Shown here piece after piece: positions 54,964 to 64,000 of a stretch of 64,000 nucleotides of DNA (position 1 is the first letter of the stretch; the number at the start of each line of letters is the position of its first letter). The translations under genes and the position numbers were made by a program. The DNA lies in assembly GCA_049520215.1 (NCBI GenBank), contig JBEKPZ010000007.1:1-64000 (forward strand). The letters are read 5' to 3'. The notes under the pieces were generated by a model. That model searched no databases, was not told the origin of the DNA, and was given only the letters and a program-made list of their open reading frames with translations. Origin of the DNA: Bog-159 sp049520215 (GTDB taxonomy: Bacteria; Acidobacteriota; Terriglobia; Bryobacterales; Bryobacteraceae).

Positions 54964-57278
54964 CTAATTTCGTAACGGCTTTCCTGTTTTCAGCATGTGC
55001 TGCATGCGTTCCTGCGTCTTGCGCTGGCCGCACAGGCTGAGGAAGGCCTCCCTTTCCAAGTCCAGCAGGTATTGTTCGGAGACGGTCTGATGGCCGGTCA
55101 GGGGTCCGCCGCTCAATACTGATGCCAGTTTCTCTCCTACTACGGTATCGTAATCCGAGATGTAATTGGCTTGCCGCGCCAGATAGATGCCGGTTTTGAG
55201 CAGCGCGAGATCTTCGGCGCCGCCCACTTCCACATCGGTGCGCGGCACGCCGGGCACGTAGCCGGGCGCAATGGATAGAGCCAGGGCCTTGGCATCGTCG
55301 ATGAGGCGTTCGGGGTTCATGGATATCCGGTCCTGCGGACGCAGCAAGCCGAAATTGCGGGCTTCCGCGGCGCTGGTCGCGACCTTGGCGTAGGCGATCA
55401 ATTCGAAGGCCTTTTGCGCGCTGCCGAAGCGCAGCAGCATTTCCTTGGTGCCACCCGCGCCGGGGATCACGCCGACGCCGACTTCGACAAGGCCTATGTA
55501 GGTCTCCGCGGATGCCTGCACGCGCGCCGAATGGATGGCGATCTCGCAGCCGCCGCCCAACGTCATACCGAACGGGGTGCGTACTTGATCGCCATGGTGG
55601 CTTGTTGGAAGCGGTTGATGGCGGCTTCCAACTCTTCCCACTCTTCTTCCTGGGCGGCCAGCAGCACCAACATGAGGTTGGCGCCGACGCTGAAGTTCTC
55701 GCCCTGGTTTGCGATGATCATGGCTTCGAAGTTCTTGCTGGTTTCTTCGATGCCGGCGCGGACTAGCGAGACTTGGTCGTCGCCGAGCGAATTCATCTTG
55801 CTGTGGAACTCGAGGCAGAGCACGCCGTCGCCGATGTCGATCAACGACGCGCCGCCGTTCTTCTTCACTACGCCGTGCGCGTGTTTTACGTCCTTGAGCA
55901 CGGTAATACCGGGCCGGTCGATCAGCCACTTATACGAATTGGCCTGCAGGTCGAAGTATTCGTGGTGCGGCCGGCGGTCGTAGTCGGGGGCTTCATAAAA
56001 CGACTTCGCGCCGCTCTCCAGCATCTTCTCGACAGTCTCCGGAATGTGGCGCTGTTCCTGGCGCATGCGGGCGACGGTTTCTTCGACGCCCAGCGCGTCC
56101 CACAGTTCGAAGGGTCCGAGCGAGTTGGCATAGCCCCAGCGCATGGCGCGGTCGATCTCGACGATGCGGTCGGAAATCTCGGGCACCATGCTGGCCGAGT
56201 ACAGCACCAGGTCGCTGAAGAGCCGCCAGAGGAACGTGCCGGGGCGATCGGTGAGCGCCATCAGCGCACGCAGGCGGTGCGGCAGGTCCTCGATATTGCG
56301 GACGCCTTCCACGGAAGAGAAGCGCGCCTTCTTGGATGGCTGGTATTCGAGCGTTTTCCAATCGAGGGCCAGGATCTCCTTCTTGTCGCCTTTGCCGGTG
56401 CGTTTGTAGAAGCCCTGGCCGGTCTTATCGCCCAGCCATCCGCGCTCGATCATCTGGGCGAAGAAGGGCGGCAGCACGAAGCGCTCGCGCCAGGGATCGC
56501 CGGGCACCAGGTCGTAAAGATTCTTGGTGACATGCGCCCAGATATCCAGGCCGACGATGTCCAAGAGGCGAAAGCTGGCGCTCTTGGGCAATCCGATGAG
56601 CTGGCCGGTGAGGGCGTCCACTTCCTCGATGGTGAAGTCCATCTCGACGGTCAAGTTTTGCACGGTGCCGCCGAGAAAACTGCCGATGCGATTGGCGATG
56701 AAGTTGGGTGTATCCTTGCACGGCACCACGCCTTTGCCCAGGTGGCGGTCGGCGAACTCGGTGACGTGATCGCGCACCGCGGGAAGCGTCTCGGGGCCGG
56801 GGATCATTTCGAGCAGGTGCAGATAGCGCGGCGGGTTGAAAAAGTGCGTGCCGAGAAAATGCTGACGGAACTCGGTGGGAAACCCTTCGGCGATGCTGGC
56901 CAGCGGAATGCCGCTGGTGTTGGTGGAGAAGATGGAGCCGGGCTTGCGATGTTTCAGCACCTTCTCGATCAAGGCGCGCTTGATGGCCAGGTTTTCGGTG
57001 ACGGCTTCGACGATCCAATCGCAGTCCTTGATCTTGGCGAGATCGTCTTCGAAGTTGCCGGGAGTGACGAGTGACTTGGTTTCCGGAGTAAAGAAAGCGG
57101 CGGGCTTTTGTTTCAGTGCAGTTTCCAACCCGCCCACGGCAGCGGCGTTACGATTGGCCTGATTGGGAAGAACGATATCGAGTAATAAAGCTGGGATGCC
57201 CGCATTGGCGAAATGGGCCGCGATGCGCGATCCCATAGTGCCAGCTCCCAGCACAGCTACACGGCGAAGTGGTGTCAT
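54964..57278 (-). pseudogene. fadN: Frameshifted 3-hydroxyacyl-CoA dehydrogenase/enoyl-CoA hydratase
   Basis: A FadN/FadB-type bifunctional enzyme broken near 55585. The first frame runs from 57278 to a TGA at 55563-55565 and holds the NAD-binding start (RVAVLGAGTMGSRIAAHFAN), the dehydrogenase domains and the first part of the hydratase (MNSLGDDQ, NFSVGANL), ending MAIKYAPRSV. The second frame (from about 55590 to 54964) continues PFGMTLGGGCEIAIHS, VGVGVIPGAGGTKEML to the normal C-terminus. Relatives have about six more residues at the junction, so a non-triplet deletion of about 20 bases is inferred. The dehydrogenase half could still be made; the hydratase should be lost. Confidence 0.85.
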
Positions 57279-57353
57279 CAGTCGGAGTTTAGCGCGAATC
57301 ACGCGCAGATGGCTATGGAATAAGTTCTATGTGGTACGGTGCTGAGAATTTCG

Positions 57354-57551
57354 TCAGTCTATGGAAAGATCGGGGAGTTGGTCGGCGGGAACCTCGATGA
57401 TTTTTCCGTTTTCCCAGAACACCATGGGGAAGCCCCTTTGCTTGTGCTCTTTGACGGTTCTGCGATACGCCCGTTCCAGTGCCTCTTCGATGGCTGTGCC
57501 TTCGCGAAAGATTTGACCGATATCCTTCTTTTCGGTTTTCTCCGTATTCAT
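57354..57551 (-). CDS. Small antitoxin-like protein paired with Zeta remnant
   Basis: A 65-residue protein starting inside the Zeta-like gene stop (ATGA) after GGGAG. Its sequence (DIGQIFREGTAIEEALERAY, HKQRGFPMVFWENGKIIEVP) has the pattern of small partners found next to Zeta-type kinases in many genomes. Without an active toxin upstream it may be a leftover. The function is inferred from pairing only. Confidence 0.55.
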   Translation of the reverse strand: MNTEKTEKKDIGQIFREGTAIEEALERAYRRTVKEHKQRGFPMVFWENGKIIEVPADQLPDLSID

Positions 57552-58072
57552 GACCACTCCCTGTTCACATTGTTCCACAAATCCGGGTCGAAGGCCACGT
57601 CAGCTTGATGCGAAGCGCCCCTGGCGATCAGGCGCCGATTTCCGTGGGCGGAGTTGTCGTAGAATTGCCAGCTTGCCGCCAACGGACGGTAGATGCGGAA
57701 GAAATTCCTCAAGCCAGCTTCGTAGCGCCGCCGGATTGTCTCTTCCGGCACGTGATGGCCACCCTCCAGGACGCGCTTCCGCACGCGCGCGACGGCCATA
57801 TCGGCGGATGGCAGCCAAAAAAATAGAATGTGAAATTCATAGCCGGTTGGCGTCAACGTCTTGATCCACGAAGCGAAGGTGCGGCTGGCGAGTGTAGTCT
57901 CGAAGGCCACGTCGGCGCGCTGCGCGGTGAGATGATGCAGACGCTGCAGCATGATTCTGCCGGCATCGAAGGCGACACTTTCGGGCTGAAACGACGAGAG
58001 ACCCTTGGCGATGATGTCGGCATTTACGAATTCCTGCACCGCCAGGCCGCCCACTCGGTTGCACCAACGCAA
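57548..58072 (-). pseudogene. Zeta-toxin-like kinase body lacking the P-loop
   Basis: Up to 174 codons encode the body of a Zeta/UNAG-kinase family toxin: VQEFVNADIIAKGLSSFQPE, ADVAFETTLASRTFASWIKT, FHILFFWLPSADMAVARVRK, GGHHVPEETIRRRYEAGLRN and FFRIYRPLAASW, all family hallmarks. The essential N-terminal GPNGAGKTT ATP-binding loop is absent; recognisable homology begins at about 58040 and only a TTG start precedes it. A matching P-loop fragment lies 1.8 kb away (59834-59917), so the gene appears split. Confidence 0.75.
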
Positions 58073-58120
58073 TGGGCGCCTTTCTGTTGAGACTCATGCC
58101 GCTAATAGGTGCGCTTTGGG

Positions 58121-59489
58121 TCACGGCGCGACGGCGAATACGGTGCCTTTTCCCGCGGTGCCTCCTGCGGACGTCGTGCCATAGAGCACGCCGGTCGAAC
58201 TTAATGCGAGACCTGCCACGGGCATCGAGCCGTCGCCATCCGCATCCGAGAAGCTGTGCAGTACTTTCTCCGTCCAGGCGCCCCCCCTTCGAGGAGGGCG
58301 GCGTCAACTCGAACACCGTGCCGCAACCCGCAATGAAGTCGAATGAGCCAGGGCAAGCCGTAGTGGCATTTCCGCCGAACTCAGTCGTCCCGTAGAGGAC
58401 TCCGTTCGAACCCACTACCACGCTTGCCGCCGGGTAGCCTCCGTCACCATTATCAGACCCAGTAAAGCTATAAATCACGGTCTCCGTCCAGGCCCCACCC
58501 GGCGACGATGGTGGTGTCAAGGTGAAGACGGTGCCACAGCCGTCTTCACCCCCCAAGTAGGGGCACATGCCGGAGCCACCGTAGCTTGTAGTGCCGTAGA
58601 GCACTCCGCCCGGGCCCACGGTGAGGGCGGCCAGCGGATATGCGCCGTCGCCGGGCGTGTCGCCGAAGGCGTGGATGGTCGTCTCCGTCCAGGCACCGCT
58701 ATGGGTCGCTGGCGGCGTCAGCTCGTAGACTGTCCCAGCGCCCCCGTAGAAGGTGGTCCCGAACAAGGAACCGCCTACGGACACGACGCCCGCCAAGGGC
58801 TCAAGCCCCGAATCCTCGCCGGGGGTGCCGAAGGCATATAGTTCGTACTCCGTCCAATCACCTCCCGGCGCTAAAGGGGGCACCAAAGCGATCACCAACC
58901 CAAGAATGAAACCCGTGGCAGAAGGCTGGCCGTGAGTCGTCGTGTATAGCGTTCCACTTGGACCAATCAGCACCGGTCCGTTCGGGAGTACGTTCTGGCT
59001 GCCGCGCGAGCGGCCGAAGCTGTATAGGACCGTCTCCGTCCAGGCATCCCCAGCCGCGGCAGGCGGCGCCAATTCGAAGATTGTGCCGGGGCCGGCCTGA
59101 CCCCCGGCTGTGGCGCCGTACAACGCCCCCGTGCTACCGAAAACCAACGCTGACTGCGGGTATTGGCCGTCTGACCCGCTGAAATTCTGGAGCACAGTTT
59201 CCTTCCATGGCTCTCCCGTGGGCTTCGTCAGTTCAAAAACCGTGCCAAACGCGGATGTACCTCCGGCATTTGTGGTTCCATAGAGCGTTCCATTGGCACC
59301 GATTACCAACCCTCCCTTGGGATCGGCACCGTCAGGGCTGCCCTGGAAGCTGTAGATGGTTTCGTAGGACTGCGCGGCGGCGATGAGCGGCATGAGAGTC
59401 GCCACCGATGCAATAAGAATGAGCCGTAGTGCTCTCTTAGTGCCCGCTCTCTGGCGCGTAGCCTGGCCACTGCGTATTCTGGCCGTCAT
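58121..59489 (-). pseudogene. Secreted GloVer tandem-repeat protein with one-base frameshift
   Basis: A secreted repeat protein of the GloVer type (repeat core G-LYGTT--GG----GTVFeLTPP). A signal peptide (RLILIASVATLMPLIAAAQ) precedes about seven repeats of 50-60 residues, each ending in GTVFELTPP and WTETVIYSF-like strands, as in a beta propeller. The ATG at 59489 follows GGGAGGATG. At 58281-58287 a run of seven C (G on the coding strand) shifts the frame; with six, the last repeat continues (GAWTEKVLHSFSDADGDGSM, TSAGGTAGKGTVFAVAP) to the TGA at 58121. Corrected length 455 residues. Function unknown. Confidence 0.8.
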
Positions 59490-59577
59490 TACATCCTCCC
59501 TCTTTGGTGGGGCGCTCCCGTTAAACTCCAATTCTGGCACCACCGAAACTACCCATCAAATCAGGACGCATCGCGAG

Positions 59578-59848
59578 TCAGCTAGCAACGGTTTCCTGAT
59601 GTTCGCAATTCCGTTTTGGCCCCTCGGCCTCCGGAACCCAGCGGATATCTGCGCGTGAACGTATCTCGGCGACAACGCGCAAATACTCTCTATGCTCCTC
59701 GATCTTAGTCAGAACCCGGGCAATATCGTCCCGCACCTCCTCGAAGTCTAACAGGCCAGGTGGAGCCTTGTGGCGCAATTCCGCGATGTGGAAACCGAAG
59801 GGCGTCCGAAAGATACCGGTCTGCTGACCCGGCTTAAGATCGCGGAAG
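59578..59848 (-). pseudogene. C-terminal fragment of a PpiC/SurA-type prolyl isomerase
   Basis: About 90 codons encode FRDLKPGQQTGIFRTPFGFH, IAELRHKAPPGLLDFEEVRD and a C-terminal IRSRADIRW helix, the end of a parvulin domain plus tail as in PpiC/SurA proteins. The N-terminal part is missing; upstream the DNA is the P-loop end of a Zeta gene read in another frame. No signal sequence or proper start is present. Confidence 0.7.
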
Positions 59849-59917
59849 GATGTCGGCGGCTGCCGTGGTTTTACCCGCGCCATTGGGGCCGGCGACGATT
59901 ATTAGGTTGGGACCCAT
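59834..59917 (-). pseudogene. Zeta-toxin N-terminal fragment with P-loop
   Basis: 27 codons: MGPNLIIVAGPNGAGKTTAA then ADILPRS and a TAA. This is the exact N-terminus expected for a Zeta/UNAG kinase (P-loop GPNGAGKTT) and stops where the parvulin fragment begins. It is probably the missing front of the kinase body at 57548-58040. Confidence 0.7.
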
Positions 59918-59938
59918 GGGAGCGATTGTACCGAAAGG

Positions 59939-59979
59939 GGCGGCCTGAGAGGCCGCCGCAGGCTGGGAGCCTGCCCCAC
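59939..59979. repeat. Twin-hairpin intergenic repeat
   Basis: GGCGGCCT-GAG-AGGCCGCC (59939-59957) then GCAGGCT-GGG-AGCCTGC (59958-59974) and CCCAC. The second hairpin is nearly identical to the one at 61963-61979, while the first has different but still self-complementary arms. Confidence 0.75.
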
Positions 59980-60012
59980 GAAAGGCAGGATTCTGAGATG
60001 TTGTAATACTAA

Positions 60013-61920
60013 TTACTGCAGAATCCGCACGCGAATCGCGGAGCGGTTCTCACCCGACCGGTACACCCGCTGGGTGGCCTTCTGGAAGTCCGCCTCGGTG
60101 GCCCGGTCGATATCCACGAACTTCTGCGGATTGCGGTCCACCAGCGGAAACCAGGAGCTCTGCACATGGACTACGATGCGGTGCCCGCGGCGGAACGTGT
60201 GATACACATCGGGCATGGCGAATGCGACCTTCGTGACGCGCCCCGGCTCGGAGGCTTCGGGCTTTTCAAAGCTATTGCGAAATCGCGCCCGGAACGGTTC
60301 GCCGCGCACGAGTTGCTGGTAGCCGCCCATGCGCACGCCAGATGGATTCGGGTCCGGGTCCGGATAGGTCCCCGGGTATCTGTCCACCAATTTCACCACC
60401 CAGTCGGCGTCGGTGCCAGTGGTGGACACGCGCAGATCGCATTCGATGGGGCCGGCCACAGTGACATCCCGATCCAGCGGCTCGCTCTCATACGCCAGAA
60501 CATCCGTGCGCCGGCCGGCGAACCTCTGGTCGGACGTCATGTAGTTGTAGGTCATGCCGGCGCTGGTCTCCTCGGTAAAGGGCACGGGCTTCGCCGGGTC
60601 GCTGACGTACTCATCGAATGCTTGCCCGCCCTCGGGCGGCGTCCAGGATAGCTTGCCGCCTTCGCTGAAATACAGCATGCGCGCCGCGGCTTCGGCAGGA
60701 GGCCAAGCGTCATGCTTGCGCCACTGGTTCCGGCCAGTCTCGAAAACGTAGGCTTTGGGCAGCGTGAAGTCGTCGGTGGGCGTTTTGAGGTAATGCACGA
60801 AGAACGGCAGCATGATCTTGTCGCGGAAGAACTCGGCCGTCTTGGAGGCGAAGCGCACATTGCCGAGCTGTTCGCCGTCGCCCATCCAACCGCCATGGGA
60901 CCAGGGTCCCATTACCAGCGTGCGGGTTGTCTCGGGGCTCTGCGCCTCAAGTGCCCGATACACCGCGAGCGGACCGGCCAGATCCTCGGCATCGAACCAA
61001 CCGCCGACGGGCAGCATCGCTGGATGTACGTTTTTCAGATGCGGGCGGATGTTGCGCGCCTGCCAGTACTCGTCATAGCGCCGGTGCTCCAGCAGTTCCT
61101 TCCAGAAGGCGGCCTGGGTGCCGAACAGCGCTGGATCGATATTGCGCAGCGGCCCCAACCTCAGGAAGAAATCGTAGCCGTCGGGTGTGCCGCGCTCGAA
61201 AGTGGTGGTGGGGTGCGGCCGTATGTCTCCAGGCTCGACCCACGGGCGTCCGAAGCCGGAGAAAAAGCCGAAGGCGTGTGCCAGGAAGAGAGCGCCGTTG
61301 TGCCGCCAGTCGTCGCCCAGGAACCAGTCGGTGATGGGCGCCTGCGGGGAAGCGGCTTTGAGCGCGGGATGCGCGTCGATGGCCGCCATGGCCGCGTAGA
61401 AGCCAGGGTACGAGATACCCCAGATCCCCACGTTCCCGTTGTTGTCCGGGACGTTCTTTACCAGCCAGTCGATGGTGTCGTACGCGTCGCTGGTCTCGTC
61501 CACGTCCTTGGGGCCATGCTTCACGGGCAGGTAGGGCCGCATGTTCACGTACTCGCCCTCGGACTTGGCGGTCCCGCGCACATCCTGGTACACGAAGATG
61601 AAACCCTCCTTGGCGAACTTCTCGGTGTTGGCCGGCAGACCGCGATAATTGTCGTCGCCGTACGGCGAAACCGTGTAGGGTGTACGCATCAGAAGAACCG
61701 GATATTTCTGCGACGTGTCCTTGGGCGCATAGACAGAGGTGAACAGTCGGACTCCGTCGCGCATGGGGATCAGGTACTCGTATTTGGTATAGTTGGCGCG
61801 AAAATACTCAGCGCGTTCGGCTTCGGGGGACTTCTTGGGGACCGGTTCCTGGGCGAAAAGAGCGGGCAGGGCCAGCAACAGCGGGATGGCAATCAGGCGC
61901 TTGGGCAGGGGGCATCTCAT
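60013..61920 (-). CDS. Secreted CocE/NonD family hydrolase (peptidase S15)
   Basis: A 635-residue exported alpha/beta hydrolase. A signal peptide (LIAIPLLLALPALFAQ) is followed by the S15 catalytic domain: RDGVRLFTSVYAPKD, VLLMRTPYTVSPYGDDNYRG, FVYQDVRGTAKSEGEYVNMR, and the nucleophile Ser in GNVGIWGISYPGFYAAMAA; acid and His candidates lie in GGWFDAEDLAGPL and GPWSHGGW. The C-terminal jelly-roll XPDP domain has VTVAGPIECDLRVSTTGTDA and HRIVVHVQSSWFP. Substrate (X-Pro peptides, acyl esters) cannot be told. Confidence 0.92.
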   Translation of the reverse strand: MRCPLPKRLIAIPLLLALPALFAQEPVPKKSPEAERAEYFRANYTKYEYLIPMRDGVRLFTSVYAPKDTSQKYPVLLMRTPYTVSPYGDDNYRGLPANTEKFAKEGFIFVYQDVRGTAKSEGEYVNMRPYLPVKHGPKDVDETSDAYDTIDWLVKNVPDNNGNVGIWGISYPGFYAAMAAIDAHPALKAASPQAPITDWFLGDDWRHNGALFLAHAFGFFSGFGRPWVEPGDIRPHPTTTFERGTPDGYDFFLRLGPLRNIDPALFGTQAAFWKELLEHRRYDEYWQARNIRPHLKNVHPAMLPVGGWFDAEDLAGPLAVYRALEAQSPETTRTLVMGPWSHGGWMGDGEQLGNVRFASKTAEFFRDKIMLPFFVHYLKTPTDDFTLPKAYVFETGRNQWRKHDAWPPAEAAARMLYFSEGGKLSWTPPEGGQAFDEYVSDPAKPVPFTEETSAGMTYNYMTSDQRFAGRRTDVLAYESEPLDRDVTVAGPIECDLRVSTTGTDADWVVKLVDRYPGTYPDPDPNPSGVRMGGYQQLVRGEPFRARFRNSFEKPEASEPGRVTKVAFAMPDVYHTFRRGHRIVVHVQSSWFPLVDRNPQKFVDIDRATEADFQKATQRVYRSGENRSAIRVRILQ

Positions 61921-61943
61921 GAGGTCAACTATACAATGGCGCG

Positions 61944-61984
61944 GCGGGACTGAGAGTCCCGCGCAGGCTGAGAGCCTGCCCCAC
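61944..61984. repeat. Twin-hairpin intergenic repeat
   Basis: GCGGGACT-GAG-AGTCCCGC (61944-61962) then GCAGGCT-GAG-AGCCTGC (61963-61979) and CCCAC, in the space between the divergent CocE-type hydrolase and the prolyl isomerase gene. Confidence 0.75.
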
Positions 61985-62011
61985 TGGACACAATGGTAGA
62001 ATGACCGTTAT

Positions 62012-63235
62012 ATGTATCGCAGGTTTATCTTCCTTCTGGCGGCTGGCATCTCCATGGCTGCGGCGGCCGACGTCCGCATCGTCGAAGAGATCGTCGCCAA
62101 AGTGAATAACGACGTCATCACGCGCGGCGAAATGGCGCGTACCCGGCAGGAACTCGAGACTGAGCTTCGCCAGCAAGGGTTGAGCGGCGCCAAACTGCAA
62201 CAGGCCGTGCACGAGAAAGCCGGCGACGCCTTGCGCGATCAGATCGACCAGCTCCTGTTGGTCCAGAAAGCCAAGGACCTCAACATCAACGTGGATTCCG
62301 AAATCACCAAGCGCCTGGCCGCCATGCAGGTGCAGAGCAAGATCAACGATCCCGACAAATTCCACGACTTCATCCGCGAGCAGATGGGGATACCCTTCGA
62401 GGACTTCAAGCAGCAGGTCAAGAACCAGATGCTGACCCAGCGCGTCATCGGCGATGAGATCAGCTCGCATGTCCTTATCCCGGAAGCGGAAAAGCGGAAA
62501 TACTACGATGAGCACAAGAACGATTTCGTGCGCGACGAGGAAGTCTTCGTGCAACAGATCTTCATTTCGACCGAAGGGAAGACCCCCGAGCAGGTGGCCG
62601 CGGCCGAAAGGAAGGCCAAGGACCTGGTGGCCCGCGCGCGCAAAGGCGAGAAATTCGGGGACCTGGCGGCTACCAATTCCGACGATTTGGAAACCGCCCG
62701 CAATGGCGGTGAGATGCCTCCGTTCAAGCGCGGCCAGTTGCTGAAAGAGATCGACGACTTCGTCTTCAAGCAGAAAAAGGGTTCCATCACCGATCCGATT
62801 CGCGCGCCGACCGGGTTTCTGATCACGAAAATCGTGGAACGCCACGAAAAAGGGCTGGCCACTTACGAAGAGGTCGAAAACGAGATCAACGAGAGAATGG
62901 CCGGGCCGCAGATGAACGTCAAGGTGCGCACCTATCTGACCAAATTGCGCACGGAGGCGTTTCTGGAGATCAAGACCGGCTACCTGGATAGCGGCGCGGC
63001 GCCCGGCAAGGACACCACCTGGAAGGATGTCGCGCAGTTGAAGCCGCAGACCGTCACCAAGCAGGAAGTGGCGGCCCACCACCGGCGCAAGCGGCTGCTC
63101 TTCGCGCTGCCGATTCCCGGGACCGGCGATAAGAAGCCGGCGCTCAAGCCTGCGCCGGCCACCACACCCACCAGCGCCACGGCCGCTCAGCCCTCCGCCC
63201 CCGTCCCACCGGTCGCGGCGCCGCCCAAGCCGTAA
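62012..63235 (+). CDS. SurA/PpiC-type periplasmic chaperone and prolyl isomerase
   Basis: A 407-residue exported protein: signal peptide (FIFLLAAGISMAAAADV), SurA N-terminal chaperone domain (VEEIVAKVNNDVITRGEMAR, DQLLLVQKAKDLNINVDSEI, FEDFKQQVKNQMLTQRVIGD), one parvulin domain (EVFVQQIFISTEGKTPEQVA, FGDLAATNSDDLETARNGGE, APTGFLITKIVERHE), and a Pro/Ala-rich tail of about 50 residues that may be disordered. It probably assists outer-membrane protein folding. It precedes the exoribonuclease gene by 14 bases. Confidence 0.9.
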   Translation: MYRRFIFLLAAGISMAAAADVRIVEEIVAKVNNDVITRGEMARTRQELETELRQQGLSGAKLQQAVHEKAGDALRDQIDQLLLVQKAKDLNINVDSEITKRLAAMQVQSKINDPDKFHDFIREQMGIPFEDFKQQVKNQMLTQRVIGDEISSHVLIPEAEKRKYYDEHKNDFVRDEEVFVQQIFISTEGKTPEQVAAAERKAKDLVARARKGEKFGDLAATNSDDLETARNGGEMPPFKRGQLLKEIDDFVFKQKKGSITDPIRAPTGFLITKIVERHEKGLATYEEVENEINERMAGPQMNVKVRTYLTKLRTEAFLEIKTGYLDSGAAPGKDTTWKDVAQLKPQTVTKQEVAAHHRRKRLLFALPIPGTGDKKPALKPAPATTPTSATAAQPSAPVPPVAAPPKP

Positions 63236-63249
63236 GCGCGCCGGCTGCC

Positions 63250-64000
63250 ATGAAATCCCCCTATGTGACCGAACTCAAGCCGGACCAGATCGTCACCGGC
63301 AGTTTCCTGGTTAGCTCCAAGGAGATCCGCCAAAAGAAGAAGGGCGATCCTTATTTGTCATTGCAACTCGGCGACCGCACCGGCGAGTTGGATGCCAAAA
63401 TGTGGGACAACGTGACCGAAGTGATGGAGACCTTCGAGCGCGACGACTTCGTCAAAGTGAAGGGGCTGGTCCAAATCTTCCACAACCGGCCGCAGTTGAC
63501 CGTGCACACCATCCACCGGATGGACGACCGGGAAGTGGATTTCGCGGATTATTTTCCGGCATCGGCGCGCGATCGGGACGAAATGTGGCGGGAATTGCGC
63601 GGGTTCGCCGCGGCGCTCGCCAACCCGCACCTGCATAAGCTGGTGGCCGCCCTGCTGGACGACGAGGATATCGCGCGGCGCTATCGCGTGGCGCCTGCCG
63701 CCAAGCAGATCCATCATGCTTATCTGGGTGGATTGATCGAGCACGTACTGTCGCTGTGCCACCTGGCGCGCCTGACGGCCAGTCACTACCCCATGATCGA
63801 CGGCGACCTGCTGGTGACCGGCGTCATCTTGCACGACATCGGCAAGATCTACGAATTGAGCTACGAGCGCGGGTTCAGTTACAGCGACGAGGGTCAGTTG
63901 CTCGGACATATGTTGATCGGAGTGCGCATGGTGGGCGAGAAGCTGCGCGACATCCCGGATTTTCCGCCGCGGCTGCGGTCGCTGGTGGAGCACATGATCA
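63250..64000 (+). CDS. YhaM-like 3'-5' exoribonuclease (OB-fold plus HD domain), partial
   Basis: The first 250 residues of an OB/HD protein running off the right edge. An OB-fold (about residues 10-95: VTGSFLVSSKEIRQKKKGDP, YLSLQLGDRTGELDAKMWDN, FVKVKGLVQIFHNRPQLTV) is followed by an HD phosphohydrolase domain with QIHHAYLGGLIEHVLSLCHL and GVILHDIGKIYELSYE (the HD pair) and LGHMLIGVRMV. This order is that of YhaM/CBF1 exoribonucleases. The ATG at 63250 gives the normal start. Confidence 0.88.
   Translation, partial: MKSPYVTELKPDQIVTGSFLVSSKEIRQKKKGDPYLSLQLGDRTGELDAKMWDNVTEVMETFERDDFVKVKGLVQIFHNRPQLTVHTIHRMDDREVDFADYFPASARDRDEMWRELRGFAAALANPHLHKLVAALLDDEDIARRYRVAPAAKQIHHAYLGGLIEHVLSLCHLARLTASHYPMIDGDLLVTGVILHDIGKIYELSYERGFSYSDEGQLLGHMLIGVRMVGEKLRDIPDFPPRLRSLVEHMI

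Overview
This 64 kb window is GC-rich DNA from a flagellated, didermic bacterium. Three things point to Acidobacteriota, most likely a relative of Solibacter/Bryobacter: a GloVer-repeat secreted protein, a TPR-thioredoxin secreted protein, and frequent palindromic intergenic repeats of the CACAGGCTAAAGCCTGTG type. This placement is inferred from gene content, not from a phylogeny. FlgA/FlgH/FlgI (P- and L-ring genes) directly support an outer membrane. No rRNA, tRNA or CRISPR array was found.

Bases 1-34,156 are an almost gap-free flagellar island of divergent operons. On the left are the 5' end of flagellin (minus) and, divergently, fliD, a small helical gene, fliW, csrA and a lytic transglycosylase (plus). 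Next come flgB-flgC-fliE-fliF-fliG-fliH-fliI-fliJ (minus), cheY (minus) and cheX (plus), fliM-flbD-motA-motB (minus), flaG-fliS (plus), and flgF-flgG-flgA-flgH-flgI-flgJ (minus). The plus strand then carries one long run: fliK-flgD-flgE-fliN-fliO-fliP-fliQ-fliR-flhB-flhA-flhF-fliA, a second FliN-type protein, a SwrB-like membrane protein and a sigma-54 activator. Together these supply basal body, hook, export gate, switch, stator, filament cap and the regulators. The fliA product is matched by five close sigma-28 promoter sequences (TAAA-N15/16-GCCGATAA) in front of the late genes fliC, fliD, cheX, cheY and fliM-motB. FlgK, FlgL, FlgM, FlhG, CheA, CheW and receptors are absent from the window.

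Bases 34,188-49,951 are mixed chromosome: a pentapeptide-repeat protein; an actin-like ATPase with a coiled-coil partner; a divergent membrane-anchored peptidoglycan amidase; dprA; topA; an AlbA_2-type regulator; a branched-chain amino-acid-type binding protein; a GAF histidine kinase overlapping a receiver-kinase protein; a PspC protein; and the TPR-thioredoxin protein.

Bases 49,952-60,000 are scarred. A fatty-acid oxidation operon (fadN-fadA-fadE, minus) has an out-of-frame deletion in fadN. A hicBA toxin-antitoxin pair lies between the intact fadE 3' end and a decayed second copy of that 3' end. A Zeta-type toxin gene is found in two pieces, separated by a GloVer gene with a one-base frameshift and a parvulin fragment. 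Palindromic repeats are concentrated from 35 kb onward and form the start or stop codons of three genes. The right end returns to ordinary genes: a CocE/NonD hydrolase, a SurA/PpiC chaperone and the 5' part of a YhaM-like OB-fold/HD exoribonuclease.
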